Source: Pseudomonadaceae bacterium SI-3 (GTDB lineage: Bacteria; Pseudomonadota; Gammaproteobacteria; Pseudomonadales; Pseudomonadaceae). Taken from it: 64,000 bases of DNA. Position numbers and translations under genes: made by a program. Shown piece after piece: positions 1-8,830 of this stretch. The stretch is from the NCBI GenBank assembly GCA_004010935.1, contig CP026511.1, positions 372,001-436,000 on the forward strand, given 5' to 3'. Numbering within the stretch: position 1 is the first letter of the stretch; every line of letters begins with the position of its first letter. The notes under the pieces are model-generated. The model worked only from the letters and a program-made list of their open reading frames with translations, was not told where the DNA came from and made no database searches.

Positions 1-1
1 G

Positions 2-427
2 GTCTGGGCACTCTTCAGCGAAGGTGGCGGATGGTCGCTGGGCGTACCGACCATCCTGTTGGCCGCAGGGCTTTCAGTCTGGTTAGGGTTGCGGCCCTGG
101 CACCCGTCGCTGCGGGCGCTGCCTGGGTTTGTCGGTTTCTTTCTCGGCAGGATGGCCGCTGGTGCCTGGGATGTGGCCGTGCGTGCGGTTCATCCACGCC
201 GTCCGCTGCAGCCCGCGTGGCTCGACTACCCGATTGCCAGCCGTTCGCCTCAGGTGCGGCTGGTGCTCTCTGCGCTGGTCGGCCTGCTGCCCGGCACCCT
301 GGCCTCGCGGGTGGAGGGAGACCAGATGCGTGTGCATGTGCTTGATGAGCGCCAACCGTGGAAACCCACCGTGAGCGAACTCGAACAGCGACTTGAGCAG
401 CTGCTGGTGCGGGGGCGCTCGCATTGA
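2..427 (+). CDS. mnhE: Mrp/Mnh-type Na+/H+ antiporter subunit E (5' end cut off)
   Basis: The frame is open from base 2 to the stop at 425-427, so the start lies before the window. The visible 141 residues have two hydrophobic segments, then the cytoplasmic tail typical of MnhE/MrpE, with a basic stretch (RRPLQPAW), the hydrophobic LVLSALVGLLPGTL and the ending HVLDERQ...ELEQRLEQLL. MnhE is a small membrane subunit that stabilises the hetero-oligomeric cation/proton antiporter. The stop codon overlaps the ATG of the next gene (TGATG), so translation is probably coupled. The family is clear from sequence and neighbours; the missing N-terminus cannot be judged. Confidence 0.88.
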   Translation, partial: VWALFSEGGGWSLGVPTILLAAGLSVWLGLRPWHPSLRALPGFVGFFLGRMAAGAWDVAVRAVHPRRPLQPAWLDYPIASRSPQVRLVLSALVGLLPGTLASRVEGDQMRVHVLDERQPWKPTVSELEQRLEQLLVRGRSH

Positions 428-678
428 TGGCGGTGTACGCGTCCCTGCTGCTGCTCACCATCATCATTGGGCTCGGCCGCGTGGTGTTGGGGCCGGGTCG
501 GGTGGATCGGCTGCTGGCGATCCAGCTGTTCGGCACCACCGGCACGGCCTTGCTGTTGGTGCTTGCTCAATGGCAACACCAACCGGCGCTACGTGACGTG
601 GCGCTGCTGCTGGGGTTACTCGCAGCGGTCGCAAGCGCCGCGCTGGTGCAATTGCTGCGCAGGGGCCGACATGACTGA
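427..678 (+). CDS. mnhF: Mrp/Mnh-type Na+/H+ antiporter subunit F
   Basis: An 83-residue membrane protein with three hydrophobic helices. It carries the MnhF/MrpF hallmark GPGRVDRLLAIQL between helices 1 and 2, which resembles the GPSxxDRVLA motif of the family. ATG 427 overlaps the mnhE stop; an in-frame TTG at 424 is less likely. It is a structural subunit of the antiporter in the inner membrane. Its end overlaps the start of the next gene by 8 bp. Confidence 0.9.
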   Translation: MAVYASLLLLTIIIGLGRVVLGPGRVDRLLAIQLFGTTGTALLLVLAQWQHQPALRDVALLLGLLAAVASAALVQLLRRGRHD

Positions 679-967
679 GCTGCTGCTGGATGGCCTCAGC
701 TGGCTGCTGCTGATTGGCGGCCTGCTGTTTTTCGTGGCGGGCAGTATCGGTCTGCTGCGCTTTCCCGACACCGTCAGCCGTCTGCATGCGTTAACCAAAG
801 CGGACACCCTGGGCCTCGGGCTGGTGATTGCCGGCCTCTCGCTGCGTGCCGACAGCCTCTGGGAGGTCGGGCAGATGGTGCTGATCTGGCTGTTGCTGCT
901 GGCCTCCAGCGCCACCGCCTGCCAGTTGCTGGCGCGACAGGCAGGTGAGGAGCCACGCGATGACTGA
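671..967 (+). CDS. mnhG: Mrp/Mnh-type Na+/H+ antiporter subunit G
   Basis: A 98-residue protein with three predicted membrane helices and the MnhG/MrpG signature GSIGLLRFPDTVSRLHALTKADTLG, residues about 25-50. MrpG is a small integral subunit needed for assembly of the antiporter. ATG 671 overlaps the mnhF reading frame by 8 bp, and the gene itself runs 8 bp into mnhB, so the operon is tightly packed. Longer in-frame starts upstream would overlap mnhF far more and are not credible. Confidence 0.92.
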   Translation: MTELLLDGLSWLLLIGGLLFFVAGSIGLLRFPDTVSRLHALTKADTLGLGLVIAGLSLRADSLWEVGQMVLIWLLLLASSATACQLLARQAGEEPRDD

Positions 968-1871
968 ATGGCTGTTCGACGGCGTGCTTGGCCTGCTCCT
1001 GTTGGGGCTCGCCTTTGGCGCGCTGCATGGTCGCAACCTCTACACCAGCGTGCTGCTGTTCATCGCCTTCGGCCTCGCGCTGGCGTTGGTCTGGGCGCGC
1101 CTGGGCGCAGCGGACCTGGCGTTGGCCGAAGCGGCGATTGGCGCCGGGCTGACGGGCGTTCTGCTGTTCACCGCACTGGCGCGCCAGCCCGGGCCGGCGG
1201 ATCTGCCAGATGCCACCGGTACGCGACTGCGCCTGGGCGCCGCGGCTGTGGTGCTGCCAATGCTGATCCTGCTGGTGCAAGGGCTGGCGCCACTGAGCGA
1301 GATAGAGCCGCGTATGCCGGCGCTGATCACACGGCATCTGGATGAGACCGGTGTCAGCCACCCGGTAACCGCCGTGCTGCTGAACTACCGCGCCTGGGAC
1401 ACGCTGCTGGAACTGGCCGTCCTGCTGCTGGCGCTGCTTGGTGCTCGGCAACTGGGGCCGCGACCGCTGGATCTGGCGGAGCCCTGGCCGCTTCTACGAG
1501 CCTGGGCGCGGGTGCTGGCCCCGCTGCTGGTGCTGGCTGCCGGCTACATTCTTTGGCGCGGAGCCAGTGCGCCAGGTGGCGCCTTTCAGGCTGGGGCGCT
1601 ACTGGCCTCGGGTGTGGTGCTACTGCGCTTGTCGGGCTTGGTGCCACGGTTGCGCTGGTCATTCACGCCGTTGCGCTTGTTGGTGCTGGGCGGCCTGCTG
1701 GTGTTTATCGGTGTTGCGTTGATGACCGCCTGGCTGGGCGAGGGCTGGCTGACTTACCCACGCGGGGCGGCCAAGCTGCTCATCGTCCTGATCGAGAGCG
1801 TAGCGACCCTGTCGATCGCTGCGAGCCTCAGCCTGCTGGTGGTGGGTGAAGGGGAGGATGTCTCCTCATGA
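960..1871 (+). CDS. mnhB: Mrp/Mnh-type antiporter subunit B with N-terminal MbhD/DUF4040 domain
   Basis: 303 residues. Residues about 5-75 (LFDGVLGLLLLGLAFGALHGRNLY...DLALAEAAIGAGLTG) resemble the DUF4040/MbhD segment, which in seven-subunit Mrp systems is the C-terminal part of MrpA. After a linker with one helix, residues about 170-300 form the MnhB domain, with GASAPGGAFQAGALLASGVVLLRL as its best-conserved stretch. So part of MrpA is fused to MrpB here, as known in other variant Mrp operons. ATG 960 overlaps mnhG by 8 bp; a GTG at 945 is a weaker choice. It is a membrane subunit of the cation/proton antiporter. Confidence 0.88.
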   Translation: MTEWLFDGVLGLLLLGLAFGALHGRNLYTSVLLFIAFGLALALVWARLGAADLALAEAAIGAGLTGVLLFTALARQPGPADLPDATGTRLRLGAAAVVLPMLILLVQGLAPLSEIEPRMPALITRHLDETGVSHPVTAVLLNYRAWDTLLELAVLLLALLGARQLGPRPLDLAEPWPLLRAWARVLAPLLVLAAGYILWRGASAPGGAFQAGALLASGVVLLRLSGLVPRLRWSFTPLRLLVLGGLLVFIGVALMTAWLGEGWLTYPRGAAKLLIVLIESVATLSIAASLSLLVVGEGEDVSS

Positions 1872-2167
1872 GCAGCAGCCTGTTCTGGATGATCATCGGT
1901 GCCACGCTCTGGTTACTGGGCCTGCACGGCCTGCTGACATTGCGTCAGGCACTGCGCCGGATCATCGCCTTCAACCTGATGGGCAGTGGTGTGTTTCTGG
2001 TGATGATTGCCCTGGCGGCGCGCAGCCAGCCGAGCGATCCGCTGCTGATAGCACTGGTGGTGACCGGGCTGGTGGTGGCGGTCAGCGCCACCGCCCTGGC
2101 GTTGCGGTTGGCCGGCGTGGCGCAAGGCCAAGAGCACTCAAAGGGCCAGCAGGAGCCGCGACAATGA
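1868..2167 (+). CDS. mnhC: Mrp/Mnh-type Na+/H+ antiporter subunit C (NuoK-like)
   Basis: 99 residues with three membrane helices. Homologous to MrpC and complex I NuoK: LLGLHGLLTLRQALRRIIAFNLMGSGVFLVMIALA covers helices 1-2, and DPLLIALVVTGLVVAVSATALALRLA covers helix 3 with the usual D-P-x-x-x-A-L-V-x-T-x-x-V motif. ATG 1868 overlaps the mnhB stop (ATGA). In Mrp systems this subunit, with MnhG, sits next to the antiporter-like subunits in the membrane. Confidence 0.92.
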   Translation: MSSSLFWMIIGATLWLLGLHGLLTLRQALRRIIAFNLMGSGVFLVMIALAARSQPSDPLLIALVVTGLVVAVSATALALRLAGVAQGQEHSKGQQEPRQ

Positions 2168-3588
2168 ATGCGGCGTTGCTGAGCCTGTCCCTACCGCTGC
2201 TTGCAGCTCTGCTGCTGGTGTTGCTGCGGCCGGCTCGCAGTGGCCTCTGCGTGATCTTGATGAGCGCCGCCAGCCTGATTGCCGCGGCGTTTGCCTTGCA
2301 GCAGGCGATCAGCCTCGGGCCGCAGCTGTTGCAGATCGGCGGTTGGGAGACACCGTTGGCGATCCGATTCCAGCTGACCCCGCTCACCGCGCTGCTGATG
2401 GTCTTTACCGCCGGCCTGCATCTGCTGGTCGCGCTCTACGCAGCGCGCAGCCCGCACGCCACTGGCAACGAGGATTACTGGCCGTTGTCCTGCCTGTTGC
2501 ATGCGTCGCTGGTCGCACTGTGGCTATCGGCGGACCTGTTCAACCTGTACGTCACGCTTGAATTGCTGAGCCTCTGTGCCGTGGCGCTAGTGGCACTGGC
2601 CGGGCGCAAGGCCTATCGACCGGCCTTCAACTACCTGATGCTGTCGCTGGCGGGGTCGCTCGCTTACCTGTTCGGCGTGGCGTTGTTCTATGGCCGCTAC
2701 GGCGTGCTCGATGTGCTGGTGCTGGCCGAGCTGACCGAGGCCGACAACACGACCCGGCTGGCGCTGCTGCTGATGAGTGTCGGGCTGATGCTCAAGGCGG
2801 CATTGTGGCCGCTGCACCTGTGGCTGCCCCCGGCGCATTCCGGCGCACCGACGGCGGTCAGCGCCTTGCTCTCCGCGCTGGTGGTCAAGGGACCGATCTA
2901 TATCCTGTGGCTGATCTGGAGCCAGATCGCGCCACCGGAGCTGGGGCGTCAGGCCGGGTTTCTATTCGCCGGGGCCGGCATCCTGGCGTTGATATCTGGC
3001 GGCTGGTCGGCGCTGCGCGCGCCGCGCCTGAAAATGCTGGTGGCCTATTCAACGGTTGCGCAGCTGGGCTATGCGCTGTTGGCGCTCGGCCTGCTGCTGC
3101 ACTGGCAGGAGCCGCGAATGGAGGCAGCGTTGTGGCTGTTCATCCTGGCGCATGGGCTGGCCAAGGTGTCGATGTTCCTGGCTGCCGGTGAGCTGCAGCG
3201 GGTGCTGGGTACGCGTCGGGTACGTGCGTTGAAAGGGGCCAGCCAGAACATGCCGGTGGCCATGGCGACCTTCGCTGTCGCCGGTGGCAGCCTGATTGGT
3301 CTGCCGCCCAGTGGAGGCTTTCTTGCCAAGTGGCTGTTGCTGCAGCCGCTGTTCGAGCAACCGCAGCACTGGCCATGGGCTTTTGGTGTGCTGCTCGGCA
3401 CGCTGATGTCGGCGGCCTATGTGTTCCGTGTGGTGGCGCTGGGCTTCGATCGTGCACGGCCCAACCCACCCAGCGTCAAGCCTGATCCCGTTGCGCAATG
3501 GCTGGCGATGCTGCCGGCGCTATTGGTGCTCAGCCTGGCGCTGATCAGCGAGCCCTTGCTGCTCTGGCTCGATGGGGTGGCACGATGA
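2164..3588 (+). CDS. mnhD: Antiporter-like subunit D of the Mrp/Mnh complex (NuoM/N family)
   Basis: 474 residues, about 13-14 membrane helices, proton-conducting transporter family (NuoL/M/N). The residues known to matter for proton transfer are visible: Glu133 in VTLELLSLCAV (helix 5), Lys211 in GLMLKAALWPLHLWLPPAH (helix 7) and a further Lys in ALVVKGPIYILW (helix 8). The start at 2164 overlaps mnhC (ATGA). Expected role: exchange of cytoplasmic Na+ or K+ for external protons within the complex, giving pH and salt tolerance. Which of the three paralogues in this operon corresponds to canonical MrpD is an inference from its place directly after mnhC. Confidence 0.88.
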   Translation: MNAALLSLSLPLLAALLLVLLRPARSGLCVILMSAASLIAAAFALQQAISLGPQLLQIGGWETPLAIRFQLTPLTALLMVFTAGLHLLVALYAARSPHATGNEDYWPLSCLLHASLVALWLSADLFNLYVTLELLSLCAVALVALAGRKAYRPAFNYLMLSLAGSLAYLFGVALFYGRYGVLDVLVLAELTEADNTTRLALLLMSVGLMLKAALWPLHLWLPPAHSGAPTAVSALLSALVVKGPIYILWLIWSQIAPPELGRQAGFLFAGAGILALISGGWSALRAPRLKMLVAYSTVAQLGYALLALGLLLHWQEPRMEAALWLFILAHGLAKVSMFLAAGELQRVLGTRRVRALKGASQNMPVAMATFAVAGGSLIGLPPSGGFLAKWLLLQPLFEQPQHWPWAFGVLLGTLMSAAYVFRVVALGFDRARPNPPSVKPDPVAQWLAMLPALLVLSLALISEPLLLWLDGVAR

Positions 3589-5081
3589 ACTGGACCCATT
3601 GGTTACCGCTGGCCATCGTGCTCAGCTCGCTGGTGCCGGGCCTTCTGATCTTCACCCTGCACGAAGACCAGCATCGGTTGCGGGTCACGCTCAACCTCTG
3701 TGGCGTGGTGATCAAGCTGTTGCTGGTGGTGGCGATGATCTATGGCGTGAGCAAAGGCCTGGAGTTTCGCTTCAGTCTGCCATTCCTTCCCGGCGCGCCG
3801 CTGGTGCTGCAGGGCGATGCGTTGTCGCTGTTGTTCGTCGCACTGTCGTCGGTGCTGTGGCTGGCCACTACCATTTACGCCATTGGCTACCTTGAAAATT
3901 CTCCGTTGCAGTCGCGCTTCTTCGGTTACTTCAGCCTTTGCGTGAGCGCCACCGTAGGCCTCGCGCTGGCGGGCAATCTGGTCAGCTTTCTGTTGTTCTA
4001 CGAGATGCTGACCTTGGCGACATTCCCGCTGGTGGTGCATCGCGGTACGCCCGAAGCGCTGCGCGCCGGGCGCGTCTATCTGGCCTACACCGTGGGCGGT
4101 GGTGCATTGGTATTGATGGGCGTGGCGCTGCTGCATGGCCTGGCTGGCGGGCAGGACTTCCAGCCGGGCGGCTACTTGCTGCCGGCGGTGGGCGAGCACG
4201 ACCTGGCATTGCGCGTCGCCTTCGTCCTGCTGGTCGCTGGGCTTGGGGTCAAGGCGGCGCTGATTCCGCTGCATGGCTGGCTGCCAAAGGCGATGGTGGC
4301 TCCGGCGCCCGTCAGCGCGCTGCTGCATGCGGTGGCCGTGGTCAAGGCCGGCGCGTTCGGGATTATCCGGGTGGTCTATGACGTCTATGGCGCCGAGGCG
4401 ATGGGTCAACTGGACATGGCCGGGCCGCTGCTCTGGCTGGCCGCGGCAACGATCCTCTATGGCTCGATGCGCGCTCTGCAGCAGCAGGAGCTGAAGAAGC
4501 GCCTGGCCTACTCGACCATCAGTCAGGTGTCCTACGTGACGCTTGGCGTTGCGCTGCTCGGGCCGATTGCGGCGGTCGGTGGGCTGGTGCATCTGGTCCA
4601 TCAGGGGCTGATGAAGGTCACGCTGTTCTATTGCGCGGGCAATTTCGCCGAAACCCTTGGCATCCATCGTGTTCGCGAAATGGACGGCGTCGGCCGGCGC
4701 ATGCCGCTGACCATGACTGCGTTCAGTATCGGTGCGCTGGGCATGATTGGCATTCCGCCGATCGCTGGCTTCGTTAGCAAGTGGGCGCTGGGCATGGGCG
4801 CGCTGGAAGTCGGGCAGGATTGGGTGCTGCTGGTGTTGATGGGCTCGGCGCTGCTCAACGCCGGCTATTTCCTGCCGCTCCTTTGGCGTGGCTGGTTCGC
4901 CGAACCGGCTGACTGGCACGAAGACAACTGGCGCGAGGAGCGCTGGGAAACCCACTGGATGTTGTTGCTCCCCGCGATCTTCACCGCCTTTTTGTCAGTG
5001 CTGGTGGGCGTGCTGGCCGGCACGGCGTTGAGCCCGCTGGGCTGGGCGCAATTGATCGTCAATCGGGAGTTCGAGATATGA
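3585..5081 (+). CDS. Second antiporter-like subunit of the Mrp/Mnh complex (NuoL/M family)
   Basis: 498 residues, about 13-14 membrane helices. Motifs match the proton-conducting transporter domain: Glu140 in SFLLFYEMLTLATFPL (helix 5), Lys223 in GLGVKAALIPLHGWLPKAMVAPAPVSALLHAVAVVKAG (helices 7-8) and LMKVTLFYCAGN in the broken-helix region. It starts 4 bp inside mnhD (ATGA), and a much longer reading from 3498 would run deep into mnhD. It probably replaces the N-terminal NuoL-like part of MrpA, which has no full-length copy in this operon; this equivalence is inferred. Confidence 0.87.
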   Translation: MNWTHWLPLAIVLSSLVPGLLIFTLHEDQHRLRVTLNLCGVVIKLLLVVAMIYGVSKGLEFRFSLPFLPGAPLVLQGDALSLLFVALSSVLWLATTIYAIGYLENSPLQSRFFGYFSLCVSATVGLALAGNLVSFLLFYEMLTLATFPLVVHRGTPEALRAGRVYLAYTVGGGALVLMGVALLHGLAGGQDFQPGGYLLPAVGEHDLALRVAFVLLVAGLGVKAALIPLHGWLPKAMVAPAPVSALLHAVAVVKAGAFGIIRVVYDVYGAEAMGQLDMAGPLLWLAAATILYGSMRALQQQELKKRLAYSTISQVSYVTLGVALLGPIAAVGGLVHLVHQGLMKVTLFYCAGNFAETLGIHRVREMDGVGRRMPLTMTAFSIGALGMIGIPPIAGFVSKWALGMGALEVGQDWVLLVLMGSALLNAGYFLPLLWRGWFAEPADWHEDNWREERWETHWMLLLPAIFTAFLSVLVGVLAGTALSPLGWAQLIVNREFEI

Positions 5082-6733
5082 GCGGCGCCTGGCTCTGGAT
5101 GTTGGTGCCGCTCGCGCCACTTCTGGCCGCGGGCTGCCTGGCCATCTGGCGCGAACGGGCCATCGGCTGGCTATGGCTGGCCTGTATTCCAGCGCTGGCG
5201 CTGGTTGCTCAGCCCGTTCCCTTGCTCGAGCTGCCGATGCTCTGGGATGGCGTGCGCTGGGGTGCCAGTGATGACCTCAGCCGTGTCTGGCTGGGCTTCA
5301 CCGCGCTGCTGTGGGGCTGTGCAAGCGTGTTCGCCAGCAGCAGCCAGAAGGATGACGCTCATCGGCTTCGCTTCTGGACCTTTTGGCTGCTGGCGCTGGC
5401 CGGCAACCTGATGTTGATCATTTCGACCGACGCGTTGAGTTTCTATCTGGGTTTCAGCGCCATGAGCCTCGCCGCGTATGGGTTGATCGTGCATCGGCGT
5501 GGGCCCGGCCCCCGTCGCGCCGGACGGCTGTACCTGCAACTGGCCATCTGCGGCGAAATGGCTTTGCTCGCTGGGCTGATGCTGCGCAGCCACGACGCGG
5601 ACGGCGATTTCTCCTTCGCTGCCTGGCAAACGCTGCCCATGGATGGCCTGACGCTGGTCCTGTTGCTGGCGGGACTGGGGCTCAAGGCCGGTTTCTGGCC
5701 ACTGCACGTCTGGCTACCCCTGGCCCATCCGGCAGCACCTGCACCGGCCAGCGCGGTACTGTCCGGGGCGATGCTCAAGGCCGGTCTGCTGGGCATTTGG
5801 CGATGCTTGCCAGAAAGCGATCCGTTGCTGTCGAGCTGGGCGGACGTGTTGCTCGCCATGGGCATCTTCGGCGCCGTTTACCCGGCACTGCTCGGGCTCG
5901 CGGCAAGAAAGGCCAAAGCGGTGCTGGCCTATTCATCGGTCAGTCAGATGGGCTATCTGGTGATGCTGCTGGCGCTGGCTTGGCGACATCCCGAGCAACT
6001 TCAGGCGATGACCGTCGTGCTGATGCTCTACGGCGTCCATCACGGCCTGGCCAAGGGGGCGTTGTTTCTCGCGGCGGGCTTGATCCATGCCGGTCGTCTT
6101 CCGCGCATCGGCTGGGCGATTTTGGCACTGCCGGCCCTGGCGATCGTGGGGTTGCCGCTGACCAGCGGCGGGGCAGTCAAGACAGCGTTGAAAGACGTCT
6201 GGCATGCCGGTGAGTTTGAAGGTTGGCTGGTCTGGCTGAGCCTCAGCAGCCTGACTACCGCCCTGCTTTTGATTCGCGCGCTGTGGTTGCTACGCCAGGA
6301 TGCCCGCGATGCGCCCGCGAACCGTCCACCGCTACCTCAGTTGTTGCCCTGGGCGTTGCTCAGCATCAGCTCGTTACTCTTGCCCTGGCTGTGGCCCGCC
6401 CTGCGCGAGCCGATGCTGCATGGCCTTTATCCTGGGGGCATCTGGGCCGCACTATGGCCGCTACTGCTGGCGTCGGTTTTGGCTGGCGTGGCCTTGAAAA
6501 GGGGCTGGAAGGTTCCGGCACGCCTGGCGAATCTACCCAACCCGGCGCTGACGCTCTCGCTGCGACTCCGGCGTCTGGTATTACGCCCACCGATGGCCGT
6601 TCCAACCCTCCATCCGAACACCTCGCGCTGGCGGCAACGGGAGCGCCGCTGGAACCGCTTCTGGAGCACCGGCGCACTCACCATGAGCGCCTGGTTGCTG
6701 GCCGCTTTGCTGTGGTTGGGTTGGTTGTGGTGA
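5078..6733 (+). CDS. Third antiporter-like subunit of the Mrp/Mnh complex, helix-5 Glu replaced by Ser
   Basis: 551 residues, a NuoL/M/N-family membrane protein. The lysines of helices 7 and 8 are present (Lys203 in GLGLKAGFWPLHVWLPLAHP; MLKAGLLGI), but the helix-5 glutamate seen in the two preceding paralogues is replaced: YLGFSAMSLAAYGLIVH has Ser127 where they have Glu. The C-terminal 150 residues carry an arginine-rich stretch (about 480-525) and a last membrane helix. ATG 5078 overlaps the previous stop. It is the last gene of the operon and is followed by a convergent gene at 6890. It may be a structural or altered antiporter subunit; the change is seen, its effect is not known. Confidence 0.84.
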   Translation: MSGAWLWMLVPLAPLLAAGCLAIWRERAIGWLWLACIPALALVAQPVPLLELPMLWDGVRWGASDDLSRVWLGFTALLWGCASVFASSSQKDDAHRLRFWTFWLLALAGNLMLIISTDALSFYLGFSAMSLAAYGLIVHRRGPGPRRAGRLYLQLAICGEMALLAGLMLRSHDADGDFSFAAWQTLPMDGLTLVLLLAGLGLKAGFWPLHVWLPLAHPAAPAPASAVLSGAMLKAGLLGIWRCLPESDPLLSSWADVLLAMGIFGAVYPALLGLAARKAKAVLAYSSVSQMGYLVMLLALAWRHPEQLQAMTVVLMLYGVHHGLAKGALFLAAGLIHAGRLPRIGWAILALPALAIVGLPLTSGGAVKTALKDVWHAGEFEGWLVWLSLSSLTTALLLIRALWLLRQDARDAPANRPPLPQLLPWALLSISSLLLPWLWPALREPMLHGLYPGGIWAALWPLLLASVLAGVALKRGWKVPARLANLPNPALTLSLRLRRLVLRPPMAVPTLHPNTSRWRQRERRWNRFWSTGALTMSAWLLAALLWLGWLW

Positions 6734-6889
6734 CGCGTTGCGCTTGCAACCCTGGTTGCACCTCGCTTGCGGGCACGGCGTGGGGGAGGGATGGCTGAAC
6801 ACGCACGGCCCTAAATACACGGCACCGATAACGCAGGGCCGATTCCATTCGGCTTCCCGTTTGCGCTCATCGATCAGGCGTAGCCCGCG

Positions 6890-8533
6890 TCAGATCTCGA
6901 ACCGCCGGACCTGCTGAGTCAGAGCGCTACCGAGCCGTGCGAGCTCCACGCTCGAGGCGGCTGTCTGCTCACTGGACGTCGCGGACTGATCGGCAATATC
7001 GCGTACTCGGGTCACGCTGCGGCTGATTTCTTCAGCCACGGCGCTTTGCTCTTCGGCCGCAGTTGCGATCTGCTGCATCATTTGCTGAATAGCGGCGATC
7101 ATGCAGGTGATGTCTGCCACCGCCGCACCAGTCTCATCGACGCCCGCCACGGTGGCCTCCGTCAGATCGCTACAGCCCTGCATGGTTTTGGCGGACTCCT
7201 CGGCAATCCGCTGAAGCCCTTCGATCAGTGATTGGATTTCGACCGTCGCGTCCTGGGTGCGACGAGCAAGTGTCCGCACCTCATCAGCCACCACAGCGAA
7301 ACCTCGGCCGGCATCGCCGGCGCGTGCGGCTTCGATCGCAGCGTTCAGCGCGAGTAGGTTGGTCTGGTCCGCTACCGACTTGATAACGTCCAGTACACCG
7401 CCGATCCGCTCGCTTTCACTCTTCAGGCGCGCCATCGCCGCGGTCGATTTTGTCACCTCATCAGCAAGCCGCTTGATCTGTACCACTGCCTGGCGTGCCG
7501 TCGCCTCGCCGGCTTGCGCTTGCTGATCGGCTGAAACCGCCGCGCTGGCCGCTTGCTCGGAGTTTCGCGCAACCTCGAGCACCGTCGCAGCCATTTCATG
7601 AATCGCCGTGGCTACCTGATCGACTTCCAGTTTTTGTGCGATGACGCCTTGGCTCGCCTGCTCGGTAGATTGGGATAGCTCTTCGGCGGAGGACGATATC
7701 GTTTCAGCTGAGCGCCGTACCTGTCCGATCAGCTCGCCGAGGCTGCGTTGCATCTCTCCAAGGGAGGCCATGACGCTGCCAGCCGGCGCGTGCTCCATTC
7801 CTGGCATGCTGCGCATGTCACCAGCAGCGACGCGGCGGGCTGCAGCGGATAGATCGAGCGGCTCGGCGCCCAGCGTGCGCAACAAGCTGCGGACGATGCC
7901 GATACCCAGACCGAGCGCGAGCAATACGGCGATCAAACAGACACCGATCATCAGATTGCGTTGGGTTTCATATTCGTTGCGCTCGGCCACCACTTCCGCG
8001 TTCGCGGCGCTACGGCTGTGCTGCATATAGCGTTCGCCAGCGGCCAGCAGCTGACGCAGCAGTGGAATGCAGTCTCGGTTGATTCGCACGATGGCATCTT
8101 CGCGCTGCCCGGCTACGGCGCGTTCGACGATGTCCAGCGCTACTGGACCGTAAAGGCTTTCTATCCGGGCTATCTCGGCAAGCAGCTGCTTTTCTTCTTT
8201 GGCCTCAGCACCAGACAAACGATCTACCGCCGTCTTGAGATTACTGAGATGAGTCTGAACGTCGCGGTGTGCTTCGAGGACTGCTGCATGTTCGAGCTTC
8301 AGGTCAGCTTCCGAGGACACTAGCACCAGGTTACGGGCCGCGACTGCGCGGCGTTGCGCCGCGATGAGTAATGCTGACGCCAGCTCTTCGCGGGCGTTAA
8401 CACCTTCGACATAGTCGGAGAAGGCATCGTTGAACTTGGAAAGCTCGGCAATCGCCAACGCAGAAATGAGCAGAACGATCAGCGTAAGTGCTGCAAAGCT
8501 CAGGCCGAGCTTCAATTTGACGGTTAGGTTCAT
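6890..8533 (-). CDS. Methyl-accepting chemotaxis protein
   Basis: 547 residues. Membrane helix 1 at about 8-32, a periplasmic four-helix-bundle-like domain (about 35-190), membrane helix 2 at about 194-216, HAMP to about 270, then a long coiled-coil signalling domain whose hairpin tip [29 protein letters not shown] is the CheA/CheW-binding region. No C-terminal pentapeptide for CheR/CheB docking is present. ATG 8533 is chosen because GGAAA precedes it; a TTG at 8548 is possible. It detects a stimulus at the periplasmic side and controls CheA; the ligand cannot be read from the sequence. It stands alone, convergent with the antiporter operon. Confidence 0.93.
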   Translation of the reverse strand: MNLTVKLKLGLSFAALTLIVLLISALAIAELSKFNDAFSDYVEGVNAREELASALLIAAQRRAVAARNLVLVSSEADLKLEHAAVLEAHRDVQTHLSNLKTAVDRLSGAEAKEEKQLLAEIARIESLYGPVALDIVERAVAGQREDAIVRINRDCIPLLRQLLAAGERYMQHSRSAANAEVVAERNEYETQRNLMIGVCLIAVLLALGLGIGIVRSLLRTLGAEPLDLSAAARRVAAGDMRSMPGMEHAPAGSVMASLGEMQRSLGELIGQVRRSAETISSSAEELSQSTEQASQGVIAQKLEVDQVATAIHEMAATVLEVARNSEQAASAAVSADQQAQAGEATARQAVVQIKRLADEVTKSTAAMARLKSESERIGGVLDVIKSVADQTNLLALNAAIEAARAGDAGRGFAVVADEVRTLARRTQDATVEIQSLIEGLQRIAEESAKTMQGCSDLTEATVAGVDETGAAVADITCMIAAIQQMMQQIATAAEEQSAVAEEISRSVTRVRDIADQSATSSEQTAASSVELARLGSALTQQVRRFEI

Positions 8534-8790
8534 GGGATTTCCGCACAATTATGAGGATCTTCCCTGAGCTGACTGCACCATCGTCCCTGAAATGACTATT
8601 CAGTCAGGGTAGTGGCATCAAGACATCATAAGTACTGTACTTTGGTATCGATGGTGTACAGGAATCGTATGGCTTTCTGTGAGCGACCCTCCCGATGGCT
8701 AAGGGCCGTTAGAAAGCTGTTTGCTCCTGTGGATTTATCCGGCTGTGAATACTCGTGGAGCGAGCGTTAATTAACTTTTTATTGCCACAT

Positions 8791-8813
8791 AAAAAAGGCG
8801 CCAACGGCGCCTT
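8791..8813 (-). terminator. Rho-independent terminator of the 14-residue-repeat protein gene
   Basis: On the minus strand a perfect 8-bp stem AAGGCGCC/GGCGCCTT with a 3-base loop is followed by a T run (six A on the plus strand at 8791-8796). It lies 17 bp after the stop of the gene at 8831. Confidence 0.85.
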
Positions 8814-8830
8814 GAGTTGAAGCGTTAAGT

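Noticed and set aside
3603..4955. Long open frame (450 codons) on the minus strand across the second antiporter subunit
   Set aside because: Its product is Gln/Arg/His-rich and has no family likeness, while the plus strand shows clear antiporter motifs. It is an antisense shadow caused by high GC.
2..6733. Membrane-bound hydrogenase or complex I module
   Set aside because: The antiporter subunits resemble Mbh and Nuo parts, but no NiFe or FeS subunits are present and MnhE, F and G are Mrp-specific.
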